DNA from: Ifrita kowaldi
Taxonomy: Eukaryota > Chordata > Aves > Passeriformes > Cinclosomatidae
Direction of reading: 5' to 3'
NCBI GenBank assembly: GCA_013398055.1
Contig: VZRS01000312.1
Location: forward strand, 37,040 to 101,039
Length of the DNA stretch: 64,000 nucleotides
Shown here: positions 25,357 to 38,724 of the stretch, in pieces
Position numbering within the stretch: position 1 is the first letter of the stretch
Layout: every line of letters begins with the position of its first letter
The notes under the pieces: generated by a model
What the model saw: the letters and a program-made list of their open reading frames with translations, nothing else
Told to the model about the DNA's origin: nothing
The model's database searches: none
Position numbers and translations under genes: made by a program

Positions 25357-25813
25357 GAAACTTCAGTGATCATCTGGTCCAACCTTTCTTGGCAAAATCT
25401 GTTGGAAGTTCCCTATAACTGGAATTTCCTATAATTTCAAGACTTAAGAATTACATTTTTTTAAAAGTATCTAATTGTTTGCTTACAGTCACTTAAAAAG
25501 GGCTCCAAGCAGAAGTTTTCTATTGATATAAGACCTCTGATCTACTAAAAAAAAAAGCGTTTGCGTATTGCATTTGATGCCTATCAAATACAGTCTGGTA
25601 AATGTTTTTAAATGTATCTGTTCACTTAAATCCATGGCTGTATTGTCAAACTATTTGTGGTTGCTTTAGAGCATGAAAATACAAAGATATGTAAAGACAA
25701 ATCAGTAGGATGAAGGTACATAAGGTAATAGGATGAACTCAAGAACTTGTCATTACAAAGCTAATACAGGCTCTGAGATTCAATGTAGCTCTCTTTGGTT
25801 TTGTCTTAAAGTC
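25357..25813. repeat. 457-bp direct repeat, copy 2
   Basis: Identical by eye to 24899-25355, starting immediately after the N. Unique sequence resumes at 25814. Confidence 0.93.
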
Positions 25814-28439
25814 ATTTACATAAACAACCATTTAGATGCTTTTGTTTCTCTCAGATTCACTGTAGACTGCTGCTTATTTTTTTTTATTTCAGCTGTGCTT
25901 GCACAACCTGTTAAAAGCTGCAGTTGATAAAAATCATGATATTTGAAAATGAGAATATACTCAGAGTGCCCATGTGAAAGGAAATAGATAATGAGTGCAT
26001 TTGCATGTAAACTCACGCTCTGCTGAACTGGTCTGCCATAGCACTGATTCTAAGCTATAAACTATGAATTATAATCTTGAAAATGTGAGACTGCTGTAAT
26101 TACAATTCTATGAGATTATTTTTTTGTCGTAGGAGATACTTTCTCATCCTTCCAATAGCATTTTGCGATATTTCTTTAAGTCTTCATCAGTTTAAGTAAC
26201 AGAAACGTGAGATTTTCCTTAAACTGTGCTTCTCCCTCCCTGTGAATCCTACTCCCTTTCCATTTCTGACAGTTTGGCAGCTGTTTTAGATCCATAGGTG
26301 ATCCCATGGTTCACAATTGGAAATTGAATGATTGTTTTCTAACAGGAGTGTTTCTCAGAAATCCATTACCAAGCTAAAGCAAAGAAAAGGTGAATGAACA
26401 AGGGTAGTCAGAAATCAGTTGCTACCAGCTCAGCCGCCATGTCTCTAGCACCAGAAAGGTGAGGTGCAATACCACATCCACTACTTCACTGGTTCTGTAG
26501 ACTTTCTATGAATATTATTAATTTTTCATGCCTAGGAGTGATAGTTTGTGTTGCTGCAGCAACACACTTTACTGTAGTAGAAATAGGCTGCAGCACAGTG
26601 CGGCATTTTGCAGTCATGCAGATATCTCTTCTGTAACCTACGCATTGCTAGTGTTTGGGTAAACCTAAAACAGCAATAACAAGAAAGGGAGTTTCTTCAG
26701 GAATTTTACAAGTGATGACTGTATTCACAGCTTCTTATCAGCATAGAACTTTCGTAATTTATAAGCTGAATATTGATACCAGTATTATTTTTACATTGGC
26801 AATTACTAATCGAAGTTTTAGAAATTATGTCTTGCAATGTTCCGTGCTGTAATTCAGAGAATATTAATATTGAATCCATACTGGTAAAAGCCATTTTTTT
26901 TAAGAAAACATTTTACTTAAAAAGACATGATTTTTTTAGAAACATGAATTAGATTTTTTTCCTGAATTTTGTGCTTAGTTGCTCTACGTAGGTAAAGATA
27001 AGTAAATTTGTAGAGGCTGGATTTCTAGAGATTACTGTGTCTCTTCGGTTCTGACTCACCTGATGTTTGAACAAGCCTTTGACACATCTCCTATGTTGAA
27101 TATAGTTGTGAATAATCTCTCATCTCTTGCTGTGTTCTCTTTGCAAAAACAGTGCATTAAAACAGAAAAAAACTCCACGGACAGTGCAGCTGCAGGAGTC
27201 AGTATACCTCATCCTACCTGTTTTACACCAGTACAGATTTTCTGTACATCTGCAACTCCGGTTTTCTCACACTCAACAAGAGTCCTCACCACCTAGTTAC
27301 AGTCATGCTTCTTTCTCCTGATCTGATAAACACTGTATTTTGCCTGCATATTGGGCTGTATTCAGGTGGTCCAGTCTCCCAGTCTGTTATAACCAATGAT
27401 AATAGCAATCAGAATATGTGGAGGTTTGCTTTAGGCTTCCTGTGCAATGAGAAGAGTCTGTAATTTAGATATTTCTCCAGTGACCTTCTTGCAAAGTGGG
27501 CTTTTGGTGCGAGTGTACTCATCTCTTATTCTTAGTTTTGTGCTTTTATGAATTCTTATGAACAAATTTCATCCTTCATTATAATTTTAATAGAACTATA
27601 CATAAGTGTCATCATCAAAATAAAATTTATCCTGTGTGATAAATGGAATTTTTACAGATTGAAACAGACAGGCCTGCACATGTATTTTTACTCTTTTAAA
27701 AAGCAGTAAGAGCTATCCTTTTCTGTGCAGGATTTACCATGCCTGCAACTAATATGACTTATTGCCAGTAACCACCCTAGGAAGATGAAATGAAAATGCA
27801 GAGGCATTGTTTTGTCTCCCTTCTCTGCACAGCAGACAGAGTCATTGCAGGCACTCCAGCGAGTGTAGCATGTAAAGATGCCTGTGTTGAGTGGTCCCAA
27901 CAAACCCTGCTGAGTGCAAATGACTACAGCCTGTTAGTAGTAGCTATATATGATCAGTCAACTGGGTAATCTAAACATTCTTCAATAATACAGTAAATTA
28001 TTTTGAGAAAAAAGCCAATCAGTAACTGGCAAGTTGTTCAAGACTTCAAATATGACTGCCATATTTGAATATGGCTAATCCGTGGTTTGCTCATTGGTAA
28101 CTTCTGTATACAGTACTGTGTTTAATAATTCTGATAATATCTTGCCTCAGGAATTCAGCATTCTTTTGTAGATTTTAATGTTTCACAGAGAGTATCATAT
28201 GAGACAGGTTAAGTCTCAGGTTGAAGAATAGGTTGTTTTTGATATTTTCATAAATGAATAAGTACAGTCATGAGTACATTATCATGCAAAGATAAAGGAT
28301 AGTTACAATCTCTCTGTACTAGGACAGCATCTTGATTCTTTTGTGTCCACCATCCCAGTGATGGCACAAGTGGAAGGCAAGTCTGTGGATTTGCAGGAAC
28401 TTTTTAGGACCTCCTGAGGCTGATTGTGCATGCATAATT

Positions 28440-28868
28440 GAAATTTGCTTTTGGAGTAATGTCTTAAGTGAGTGGGACCCCATGCTGGAGCAGGGAAAGA
28501 GAGTGAGGAGAGAGACAATGTGTGATGAACTGACCACAGCCCCCATTCTCTTTCACTCTGCACTGTTTGGGTTGGATGGGGTAGAGAATTCAGGAATTAA
28601 GTTGAGCCGAGGAAGAAATGAAGTATGGCAAAAAGGTGTTTGAAGATTTATTTCTCATTATCCTACTCTGATTTGATTAGCAATAAATTAAAATCCTTTC
28701 TGCATTCAAGTCTGTTTTGCTCGTGATGCTAGCTGGTGAGTGATCTCTCCCTGTCCTTAGCTCGACCCATGAACCTTTCCTTACATTTTCTTTTCCCTGT
28801 CCAGCTGGGAGGGGAGTGATAGAACAGCTTTAGTGGGCACCTGGTGACCAGCCAAGGTCAACCCAGTA
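28440..28868 (+). mobile_element. Old avian endogenous-retrovirus LTR, 3' portion
   Basis: I recognise the 3' half of a common avian LTR family: CTGACCACAGCCCCCATTC, GAGAATTCAGGAATTAAG, TCTCATTATCCTACTCTG, a polyadenylation-type AATAAA at 28682, GGTGAGTGATCTCTCCCTG and GTGGGCACCTGGTGACCAGC, ending near TCAACCC. The 5' part (about 28310-28440) is too decayed to be sure of. No internal retroviral genes remain. The antisense open frames at 28303-28563 are coincidental. The family assignment (ERVL-like) is from memory. Confidence 0.7.
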
Positions 28869-31451
28869 CATCTTCAAAATGCTTAAGGACATCAGAAATG
28901 TAATATAATACTTTATTTTACAAAACAAAATAATTGCTGAAGAGTCCACAGACTGTAGCTTCTTACCAAATTTTCAAAGAAGTACTATAAAATTATATAA
29001 TTGTAGATTTTATATACAAATTTAAAATTTTGACCTCTGAATACTTACAACCTAAATATTAACTGGGTTCCAGTTCATTTCAACTGAACTTGATGGAAGT
29101 ATTTATCCTCCTATATGTTGTCCTTTGTAATTTATTTGGTTTTCAACCAGGCCAGTGATATTGTACAGTTTAGGTGGTTCAGATTTTGCAACCAAATTAC
29201 TTGCTTTAAGAACCTTTTACATACTAATTTTATAGACTCAAATAGAATCCAAATCCATCTAGCATTTTCTGTGACAGGGCGGGGGATATAAGTTAATTTA
29301 ATTTTCCCAGATAAATTTCTCTCAAACCCAGAGCTTGTCTTTGCCTGTTTTGTCTCAGAGTGAGTGACAGGAATGACTCTCATTTCTCCTGGTTAGCAAC
29401 ACCATTATTTTTATTAACTGAAAGCAACTGCAGATAAATGGTTTGAGATGCTCCTTTTTCTTTTAACCATAGATATTTATCTCAGCTCTTTTGATAATAA
29501 TAGATTCTGCTTTTCTGCCCCATCTAACTAATTTCTGTGTGGATTCCACCTGGTATTCATGAAAGCAGCGTAAGGAGTCAAACAATTCCTGTAGCTTTAA
29601 TGTGCTGCTTTGTATTATTGCCAAGAGGACTGACTTGCTATTAGACCTATCTGAAGGAATACTTTTCCTATCAGGTTATACTCTAGGTGCTTTTACCTGA
29701 CTGTCTAGGGCTTTTACCTGCCCATCACCTTCTCTTTGGATTTTGGTCATCACTGCCTCATAAGCCTAGTTTAAAGCTCTGCTTGCTAGCACCAGTCCTG
29801 CTGGCAGATACTTGTTACAGTTTGTCACAGGGGTGACACACCACCTGGGTCCCCATGTCCATGGTCACCTGCCCCTTTCTCTTGAAAGCACTGGTTGTGA
29901 TCCGTGAGTTGGGCCCTGGTAGCCCACAAGCTGATAGAACTTTTCCCTCCTCATGTGTTTCTACTCATTGTGCAATTGCACATCTGCAGGTGGAGAAGGA
30001 GCCTTTTCATTCTTGCTGCAAGTCACCAACTTCCCCTTTTATTTACCAGTACAGGCATATTTCTTTGGGTAGTCACTACATGTTGGCGGCTAAACTAATA
30101 TAACAGAAAAAATGCTTTCTAGGAGTGATAGTCATCTAACAAAGCTTTATTTTGCTCAGAGTTAGGTGCCTAATCTTATGGTTATCTAGGCTCCCTGTGT
30201 ATTACAGTCCAGCTCCAAAATATCATATTCATACCTGCCATGGAGTGAATTATGTAGATGTGTGAAATCCTGTTTCCTTCACTGAGTTTATCTTCAGTTA
30301 GTGTTTTAATATTTCTTAAAATACCTCCTGTTTTAATACCAAATATTTTACTTAGATGTTACTCCAACATTTCCCACAAGTCAATGGTATTTTAAAAACA
30401 GATACTGTGGAATTAGAGCTTATCTTTGAAATACACAGAGAGGTTCCATCAGATTTTTAGTTCAAGTCTTAGGGGATATTTTCTTTAAATCCTGCTAGAA
30501 AAGACTTGTGATGTATTTATTGATTCAAGCCACTTGAAATTCCCCTGACTGATATTGGAATAATTTCTTATGAGTTTGTGTTTCTTTTACATGTTTAGGT
30601 ACTGTGATAGAAAAATATGATAAGCCTAATTTAAAGCCCAACTGAAACTAAAAGAAGAAACCCCACTGTAATACCTCTCAACTAGCTTCAATCATATGAA
30701 TATTATCCACCTCTTCTTAGCTAGTCATCCATTTTTTTTTGTTACTAAGGAAAGACAAGCAGCTACAGGGAATAATTTGTGCCAGTTTTAGATAGGCATC
30801 TAAAATAAAGGAGTGAATCATCTTTTGGAATTACGTATTATTTCTTTCCATTTAACTTTGGATCAAGCATTGTAATAATGTCAACAGCATTTCTAAAACT
30901 TGTATAATGGACATTTTAATGAGCATTTAGGAGATTAAAGAAAACAGCTGTAACTATGAGGTTGTTGCCTATTCAGAATACAGGAAGGTTTCTTTTCTAC
31001 TGAAAACTGGACTATTTGAAAAATTAGATTTTTATTAGAACAGGATTTGGAAAATAGTTGGGTTTGCCATTTCTGCATTGAGTATTGTAACAGTGTAAGT
31101 ATAGTTGTCACACTTGCATTTCATATCTAAATACTCAATTTAAAATTGAGAAGGTCAGGGGGAGGAAGGGAAATTTCAAGCATCTTAAAGTATGCAAGTT
31201 ATAGTGCTTGTCTCAAAGACAAAAAAGGAATTTTATTAGTTAGTGGACATATTTTTTTGCATGTTTTATTTTCCAGGGCAGTGAAAGACCAACACATTTC
31301 AAATTTCATTTGTTTGTTACCAGTTTTATTTTATTCAACTGCTAAAGCAAGTTCCCACCATTATGCATCCTTAGGCAAGGCTATCATTCCCATTAATGGA
31401 AGAGAGTTTGCTTGTGAGACTGACCTTTTACTTGCCCACTGTCTGCCAGTG

Positions 31452-32030
31452 TGCTGAGAGTGCACTCAATCTCCTTGTCGAGATCATTGATAAAGATACT
31501 AGACAGAATTGGCCCCACTACTGAGCCTCAGGGACACCACTGGTGAGTGGCCAACAGCTGGATTGAACTCCCTGTTAGTGTATGAGTGTGTTCATGTTCT
31601 TTGCATGGGCTGTTTCTCTCCCATTATTATCTGCTCCTTTGCTTCCTACGCCATGCACAGAGGCCTTAGAATACTTCAGGTTTTCTGTACCGTGCCTCAC
31701 TTATGTTCTCTTACATTCAGCCAATGCCCCATGTTTTTTTTTTAACTTTTTCATATGTGGTGACACCCGTCTTACCCTTAATTGTTTCCTGCTGGTTTTA
31801 TGTCCAACTGGGCTTTGGCTTTTCTAATTTCATCTTGAATTGCCCAAGCAGTTCTTTCACTGTCCTTGATTTTTCTTCTTATATGTTCCTTTTTTTTTTG
31901 CCTTTCGATCCACAGAGATACTCCATGCTTACCCAGTAATTTTGCTAAAAATCCTGGCATTTCTGAACAATGAGGGGACTTTTTCTGAAGCTCTTTCAAA
32001 AATATTCTTTTATTCCCCTTTTTAATCAAC
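31452..32030 (-). mobile_element. Ancient CR1 LINE remnant, internally deleted
   Basis: Antisense. Bases 31452-31575 match the CR1 RT region in reverse complement (GTGCACTCAATCTCC, ATTGATAAAGATACTAGACA, CTCAGGGACACCACTGGTGA). Further along, the minus-strand frame at 31778-32029 contains LLGKHG..LW, then DEIRKAKAQLDI, which resembles the CR1 linker between endonuclease and RT (typically RKAKAQLEL). The order fits one minus-strand element, but much of the intervening RT core is missing or unreadable. The first segment is certain; the linker is likely. Confidence 0.65.
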
Positions 32031-32610
32031 TGAAATTAATGTGCTGACCACTCTACTACCTCAAATTTTCTCTTTTCTTACTATACTGTTTCATATTTTC
32101 CCTCTCCCTTATGCCTATTAAACCAGCGTCTTATTTCCTTAAGTCCAAAGTCTTAACTCTGCAGTTTGCTTCATGGCTATCCTCAATAGATATATGAATA
32201 TACATAATAATTTCTGCCTGCATTTGCAATGTTGGCTGTTAACCACCACTTTAGAATTTTCCTTCAGTGAAGTCATCATCAATTATACAGCATTTTTACA
32301 TATATTTTGAAATATAAAGATGGACAGTTGCAAATAATGGTATTTAGAAGGCTTCTGTGACTAAAAGGTAACTCTTAATTTAAGATTTTGTAAGCTGTAA
32401 TTCCCATGAAAAAAATTGTTGATGCAGTTCTTTGACATAGTATAAAGTTTGTATGTTTTTTTTCTCATACTCAGTAAAAATCTCATCTTGCAGATCACTG
32501 CTATAAATATCAATTTGTTTTTTATAGAACTACAGTGCACAGTGTTATAGAGAGTATTTAAAAATGCCTAGGAATGATCCGTGCCTGTATTCATACTTAT
32601 TTTCATGTGG

Positions 32611-33474
32611 TAGGAATGACTGATACCCCAGTGGGCTGTGCTGACATTCAGCAAGACCTGGACAGGCCGGGAGGTTGGGCAGAGGGAAAGCTAATGCAAT
32701 TCAACAAAGGCAGATGCAGGGTCCTGCACTTGGGGAGGAATAACTCCAGGCACCAGCACAGGCTGGGGTCTGACCTGCTGGAAAGCAGCTCTGCAGAGAA
32801 GGGCCTGGGGGTCCTGGTGGACAACAAGCTGTCCATGAGCCAGCAGTGTGTCCTGGTAGCCAAGAAGGCCAGAGGGATCCTGGGGTGCACTAGGAAGAGC
32901 TTTGCCAGCAGGTTGAGGGAGGTGATCCTGCCCCTCTACTCAGCCCTGGTGAGGCACATCTGGAGTGTTGTGTCCAGTGCTGGGCTCCTCAGTACAAGAA
33001 AGATAAGGAGCTGTTGGAGAGAGCTCAAGGGAGGAATGTGATGATTGGGGGACTGGAGCATCTCTCTTCTGAGGAAAGGCTGGCAGAGTTGGGTCTGTTT
33101 TCACCAGGATAAAGGATGGCTGAGGGACTTTATCAATGTTTACAGATATCTTAAGGGTGGGTGTCAAGAAGACGGGGACAGACTCTCTTCACTGGTGCCC
33201 AGTGACAGGACAAGGGGCAGTGGGCACAAACTGTATCACAGGATATTCTGTCTGATTATGATGAAAAACTTCCTAAATGTGAGGGTGACAGAACACTGGA
33301 ACAGGCTGCCAGAGAGGATGTGATTGAACACCTCCTCTCCTGGAGATACCGAAAACCTGTCTGGAGGTGATGCTATGTGACCTGCTCTGGGTGAACCTGC
33401 TTTGGCAGGAGGGTTGGACTAGATGATCTCTAGAGGTCCCTTCCAACCCCAACCATTCTGTCGTTCTGTGATTC
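32611..33474 (+). mobile_element. CR1 LINE, comparatively young 3' portion
   Basis: Sense orientation, well preserved. The open frame at 32574-33041 includes the C-terminal part of the CR1 reverse transcriptase protein: MQFNKGRCRVLHLGRNN, EKGLGVLVDNKLSMSQQC and REVILPLYSALVRHIW, after which a small deletion shifts the frame. The noncoding tail follows (CCCAGTGACAGGACAAGGGG, GGTTGGACTAGATGATCTC), ending CATTCTGTCGTTCTGTGATT. It lacks its 5' end, the endonuclease and the RT catalytic centre, so it is inactive. Confidence 0.94.
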
Positions 33475-36400
33475 ATACCATGACATTTCATACTCATCAC
33501 AAATGGCAGCTGAATCATTTGAAAACTTGAGAGATTGTTCTAGCAGAAACTTGACATAGGGAATTAATATTCACATAATATTATTTAATATTAACATTGA
33601 TATTCACATATTTAACGTTACATCAGGATGACTTAAGAGAATTATGGTACCTGAACCATGTCAAGTTCAAAAAATCAGGCAAAAAGCATATTGCCCAACT
33701 GAATGCTCCACAGGAATTAATACTAGCACAGAAATCTCGCACTGAATGCATTCTCTTTAAAGATGGGATTGCTTAAAGAAAAACAACAATTTCTTTAATG
33801 AAATCCATCAGAAGTCAAAAGGAATAGGTAACTGGGCCTTAGTGTAGCTACTAAATACAGTATTTATTTAAAATAAATACTCTTGCTCCTCTGTCTGTAC
33901 TTGAAAATGAGAAATTTTGTAGGAAAAAAGTTATCTTTTTATAACTATTTTTTATTATGTGCTGAATATTTCTCAAGTTAAAATTAATGTTAAACTAATA
34001 ATGAAGAACAGTGTAGAGCAATCTAGTAAAGTAGACAAGGTATGAACCAGGGTCAGGAAACATGAAGCGAATTTTGCCTCATTAAATGTAATTGCAGTGA
34101 TCTCACCGACTTCAGTAAAACAGCATTTTATCATTGGGTTCTTTTTTTTTTACTTAGTTTCTGATGTGCTCTTATTTTCAGCAAGTCACTGGCTGATTCT
34201 GTACCTCTTCCTACTATGCCTTGCATATCCTTTTACTTAGATTAAAACTGCTCTCTGTCTTACTAAAACTGTGATCAGATACATGGTTCCAGTGCTGCTT
34301 TTTGCCTTGTTTCTGAGAGCAACAGAGACAGAAGGTGTAGGGGAGGGTGTCTGAGGACACTGGCAACTCTGAAATTGCTGGATCATGCTTGAGTTTGTAC
34401 ACCAATCTCCATGGCTGTTATTACCCAAGTCAGATAAAGAAAAGTTAGGGTATGTCCACCCAATATCGCAGTCATACATCTGACTCTGCAGTACTTCTAC
34501 TGTGCATAGAATAGGTGGGCTGTGGTGTGTGGTTGTTTTTCAAGGTGCAGCTGTAACGATAGCTGCAGCTTCTTGAGTGTTTATCAACAGACACAATTTT
34601 CTCTTTCACAATCTAGCTCTACAGAACTCAGAGTATGAATTCTGTATTTACCGCTCTTCTGTAATTCTAATTATGCCACATAGAGTAATATGTGTATAAT
34701 TATTGAAAAGTATTTTAATTAATGAAAAGCAATTTATATTATTTTTGAACTTCTTATGTTATTACTGTAGGTTCTAGATGAACATAAATTTATTTATTTA
34801 AAATAATTTAGCATTTATATAACCCTTCAATTGTTCAGAGCGTTTAATGACATTTATTACATCCCGCATCACAAATACATGACTAACAGTCTCTGGTAGA
34901 AATTGGTGAGTAATGTCAACCTGTTTTTATTACCCTGCAACTGAGAGATCGAGTACTTAAAAAGGATTTTTAAAATATGGGGAATATTTTGAACACCTGT
35001 GTGGTGATGCATGAAAGAAATGTGCCGTGCCATTAAGAGAATGGAAGCTACTGTACTGTGCTCTAGCAAAAAGAGCTAGAAAACAACTCTTTACCAATTT
35101 AGTGAATCAATGTGATGCTTCACATAACCTTATTAATTCCCATGGGATTGGTGCTGTATATAGGAGAATATATTGGTGGTGCTCTGCATATGAGAAGTTT
35201 GTTCTCTTCTAAAAATAGGCTGCCATTTTCCAGTCTCCTTGAATTTTGTCAAAATGTGTAATTAGTTAAGGTCAACCACCTCTTCTGGCGTGCCTTTTAG
35301 CATCCTGATCTCCAGGTAATGTGTATCCTGTGGACCTGTATGAAGTAAAACTCTTAGTTATTCTTTAGGAGAAGGTTCAACTAGAGAACTGTTCGTGTCA
35401 GTACTGGGCTTGTGCTGTCCATATACAGCATGCTGCTGACTTTCTTCCTTCCTCCCCTGAACCCCTGCTCTGTAGAGAGTCTTCCTGTTGTCAAAGGTGT
35501 ATGACAAATGATGTGCTTCTGTATAAAGGAAGATGCAGGTGTGGTCAATGTCTTTGCCACATTTGCTTTGTATTTGATTGAGAAGGCATGTATCTCTGTA
35601 TAGAGTCCAGCCCTACTTCAGATCCTTAATGAGTGAGAGTGCAGCTTTGAGGTGGTCTTGATGGAACAGCAAAAGAGCAAGCATAGACCTACACTGTCTC
35701 TTACTGATCCACATGCAGTAGGAATTATTTGCTTGCAAGTGCCATTAAAGGACCTTCATCCTAACAGCATCCATGGATCCTGTTCTTGCAGAGAGGGTAA
35801 GGGACACAGTCAGGGACTGAAAAGAGGTTCCAATGGCAGCTCAGTCTCAGGCTACTTTCACAGCAATGAGGGAGCAGCAGCCAAGCTGTGAGAAGCAGTA
35901 TGGAAGCATGTAGTTCTGACAGAAGGGATGTCGCACAGAAACCTGCTCCCTCTCGCGACACAGTAAAGACATAGCTGCGTTGCAGTCGGTTGGTACTTTC
36001 ACAATATTTGCCAAAGTAATTAAGGTAAAGCTTCATATTTTAGTTGGAGCTGTAAAGTCTTATAAAACCAGAAATATCTCCTTGAACAGCTGTGTAAAGG
36101 GATATATTGTTTCATTCAGAGAAATGAAGCGTTGAAGTGGTTTCTGTGCTAATATACGTCCTTTTAAAACTGGTAGATGGCAGTAGAGTATCTGCTTTGA
36201 CATCTGTAGATTTAGTGAGAGGATTTTGCTAGATTTTCGTACAAAAATAAAAATCCTTTTTGTATGTTCCATAGTTGTGAGAAAAAATACCAGTTATCTG
36301 ACTAGCAAATCTTTCCAGTTTTGCATTCTTAGAACAGTAATCATACTGAGTTCAGAAATTATTGATATGAGATTTTTTTTTAATTCACTGACATAGAATT

Positions 36401-38480
36401 TCACAAGATATTTTTGACTCTATTACTTCCCGCCTTTTCAAGTCATAATACTGTGTGTAAAATTTTATTTTGTTGCATGATTTGTAGGGCATATTGCTTC
36501 TGAAATTAATACAAGACTTAGGTGTAAGTCTGTGTTTATTATATATTATATTTGTGAAGTAGCAGTTTTTGCAGTAGTTGTGAATGACTGAAGGCAAGAC
36601 TTTTTCCTCATCTTGTGCATGCGTAAAGAACAGAAATAGATTTTGTGTTCCTGGAAATCTGTCTTGTCTGAGTTCCAGAGAAGGAAAAGTTATAATCCTG
36701 ACATTTCCTCATTTTTATTTATTCCATTAATTTTAATTTTCAGGTAAAACATGGCTTTTTAGTAGTTCTATATGAAGTGACATGGGAACATTTGTTGTCT
36801 TTATAGCTTTCCATTCTGTTCATTATCTCTTATAATTTCTCTAGATTCATCTGTTTTTTACTCTAATGTGCTGGTCAATATCATAGCAGTGTATGTCCAC
36901 AGATGCACCCAAAAATATGTAATCGATTAAAAAGCTGAGATGCACAAGTAATTTAATAACTAGATAAAAAAATATTGACAATCTTAGTTTGACCACTCCA
37001 CCTTTCGTAATATATGCAATTTGTATTTTTCTGCACTGATAACTCAGAAAAAAACATGCGGTGCATGAATTTTCAACTAAGAAAATAAGAATAGAGAAGG
37101 TACTTGGTAGCAGTTTCTGTAGGCTGTTCATCAGTATTAGATACGTTGTTCACAAATAAATTGCTCTATTGAATTTTTTGTATAAATACGGTTATGATGA
37201 GGTGACCTTACTTAAAACAGACAGATTCTACAAAGAATTGTGATTCTGAATAACCTTCTCGCTCCTCTTTAAACAGACCATTATTGGTGATTGCTCTTAT
37301 ATTTTTATTACCTCTTTTTCTATCCCTCTCGTATTTTTAATCAAGGTACTGTCTTTCTGCTTAATGGTGGATTTTTTCACTCTTCTCATTATTTAGAATA
37401 TTCAGATGTGTGTTTGGTCTGGACTAGCACAACATATAAGAGCTTTTAGTGTATAATATATAAAAAAGAATACATTGCAATAACAAAGGAGAACATTCAA
37501 TGGTTAGGTATTGTAAAAGTACTCTTATTTTGAGTACCCGGTATTATACACCCATGATTAAATTTTCAGTTTCCTTGGTACTATAAATAAATACCTGGGT
37601 TAGAGTGCAGAGGATCTGATTCCACAGACCTAGATACATGCATCTGTGCTGGTCACTTCTGATCTCATTTTGTGGCCATAGAAACATCATGTTTGAGGCA
37701 AGCTTAATGTAGAGTAAGTATTTGAAGTTGATTATAGATTGGCTTGATTGTATTGCATATATAGTACATTGAGAGAAATTGAATTATTCTCAAGCTTTGT
37801 AGTTAGGTTTCCAGGAAATGAAATTAAAACCCTCATTCTAATTTCCACAGCACAGACCCATCTGTCTGAGGTACCTATGTAAGGAACCTAGCTTTCCTAT
37901 GTACTCAATAAGAGAGCCTTTCAAATTCAAGTTAGCCCACTTAAGATCTGTCTGTTGATTACGCAGGGAGGCTAAGATGATAAAATTTTTGAGTAAGTTT
38001 TAAGTAAGCTTTAAATAAGTGCCTGAGGATAAGTAAGGGTGGATTTGTGCTTGCCTAATGTCACTGTATGCAGTGCCCTCTTTCAACCCAAGAGTTGTTT
38101 CATCTTCTTAAATACAGATTCCTAATCATATTCTCCTTGTCATCTGAACCAAGGTCTCCTTCCTTCTAGGTACTTATCCAGTCTTTGTGTTCATTCCTGT
38201 CTTGTTGCTTTGGTTTTCATATGACCCCCAGAAATGTGTTCCTGATAATCCTTTTTCTTTTAAATCCAGCGTCCCTTCCAACTCAAAACTGATTTCTCTT
38301 GCCTGGGGGTGAAAACAGTTATGTGGAGCAACTGCAAACATACCACAATCCCTTGGACACTTCTGTGATACACCTGAGAATTCTAATAGGGTAATATATC
38401 CCACTCGTGGTTTTATTCAGGCCCTTCCCAATCTTAACACATTCTTTGTCCCAATCCCTGCATTTGACTCTTATATTTAT

Positions 38481-38724
38481 GGGACATAAACTGAAACAAG
38501 AAAGGTCCGGATTTGATATTAAGGAAAACCTTTTAATCATTAGGACAGTAAAGCAGTGGAAGAGGTCATCCAGAGAGGTTGTTCAGTCTCTCTGCTTGAG
38601 ATTTTCCAAAACCAGATAAAGCCCAGAGCAACCTAGTCTGATCTTAAAGCTCATCATGATTCCAGCCAGAGATTAGACTAGAGACCTCCTTAGGTTCTTT
38701 CCAACGTTAATTGTTCTATGATCC
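38481..38724 (+). mobile_element. CR1 LINE 3'-end fragment (diverged)
   Basis: Sense-oriented old CR1 tail: TCCAGAGAGGTTGTTCAGTC, AGCAACCTAGTCTGATC, GATTAGACTAGAGACCTCC and a terminal TTGTTCTATGATCCTG. Confidence 0.82.

Noticed and set aside
28303..28563. Possible small gene on the minus strand in intron 12
   Set aside because: The frame overlaps an LTR remnant that reads in the other direction and lacks domains or splice context.
31509..31939. Overlapping hydrophobic + strand frames suggesting a membrane protein
   Set aside because: The apparent hydrophobicity comes from T-rich antisense CR1 sequence; three frames overlap and none is conserved as a family.
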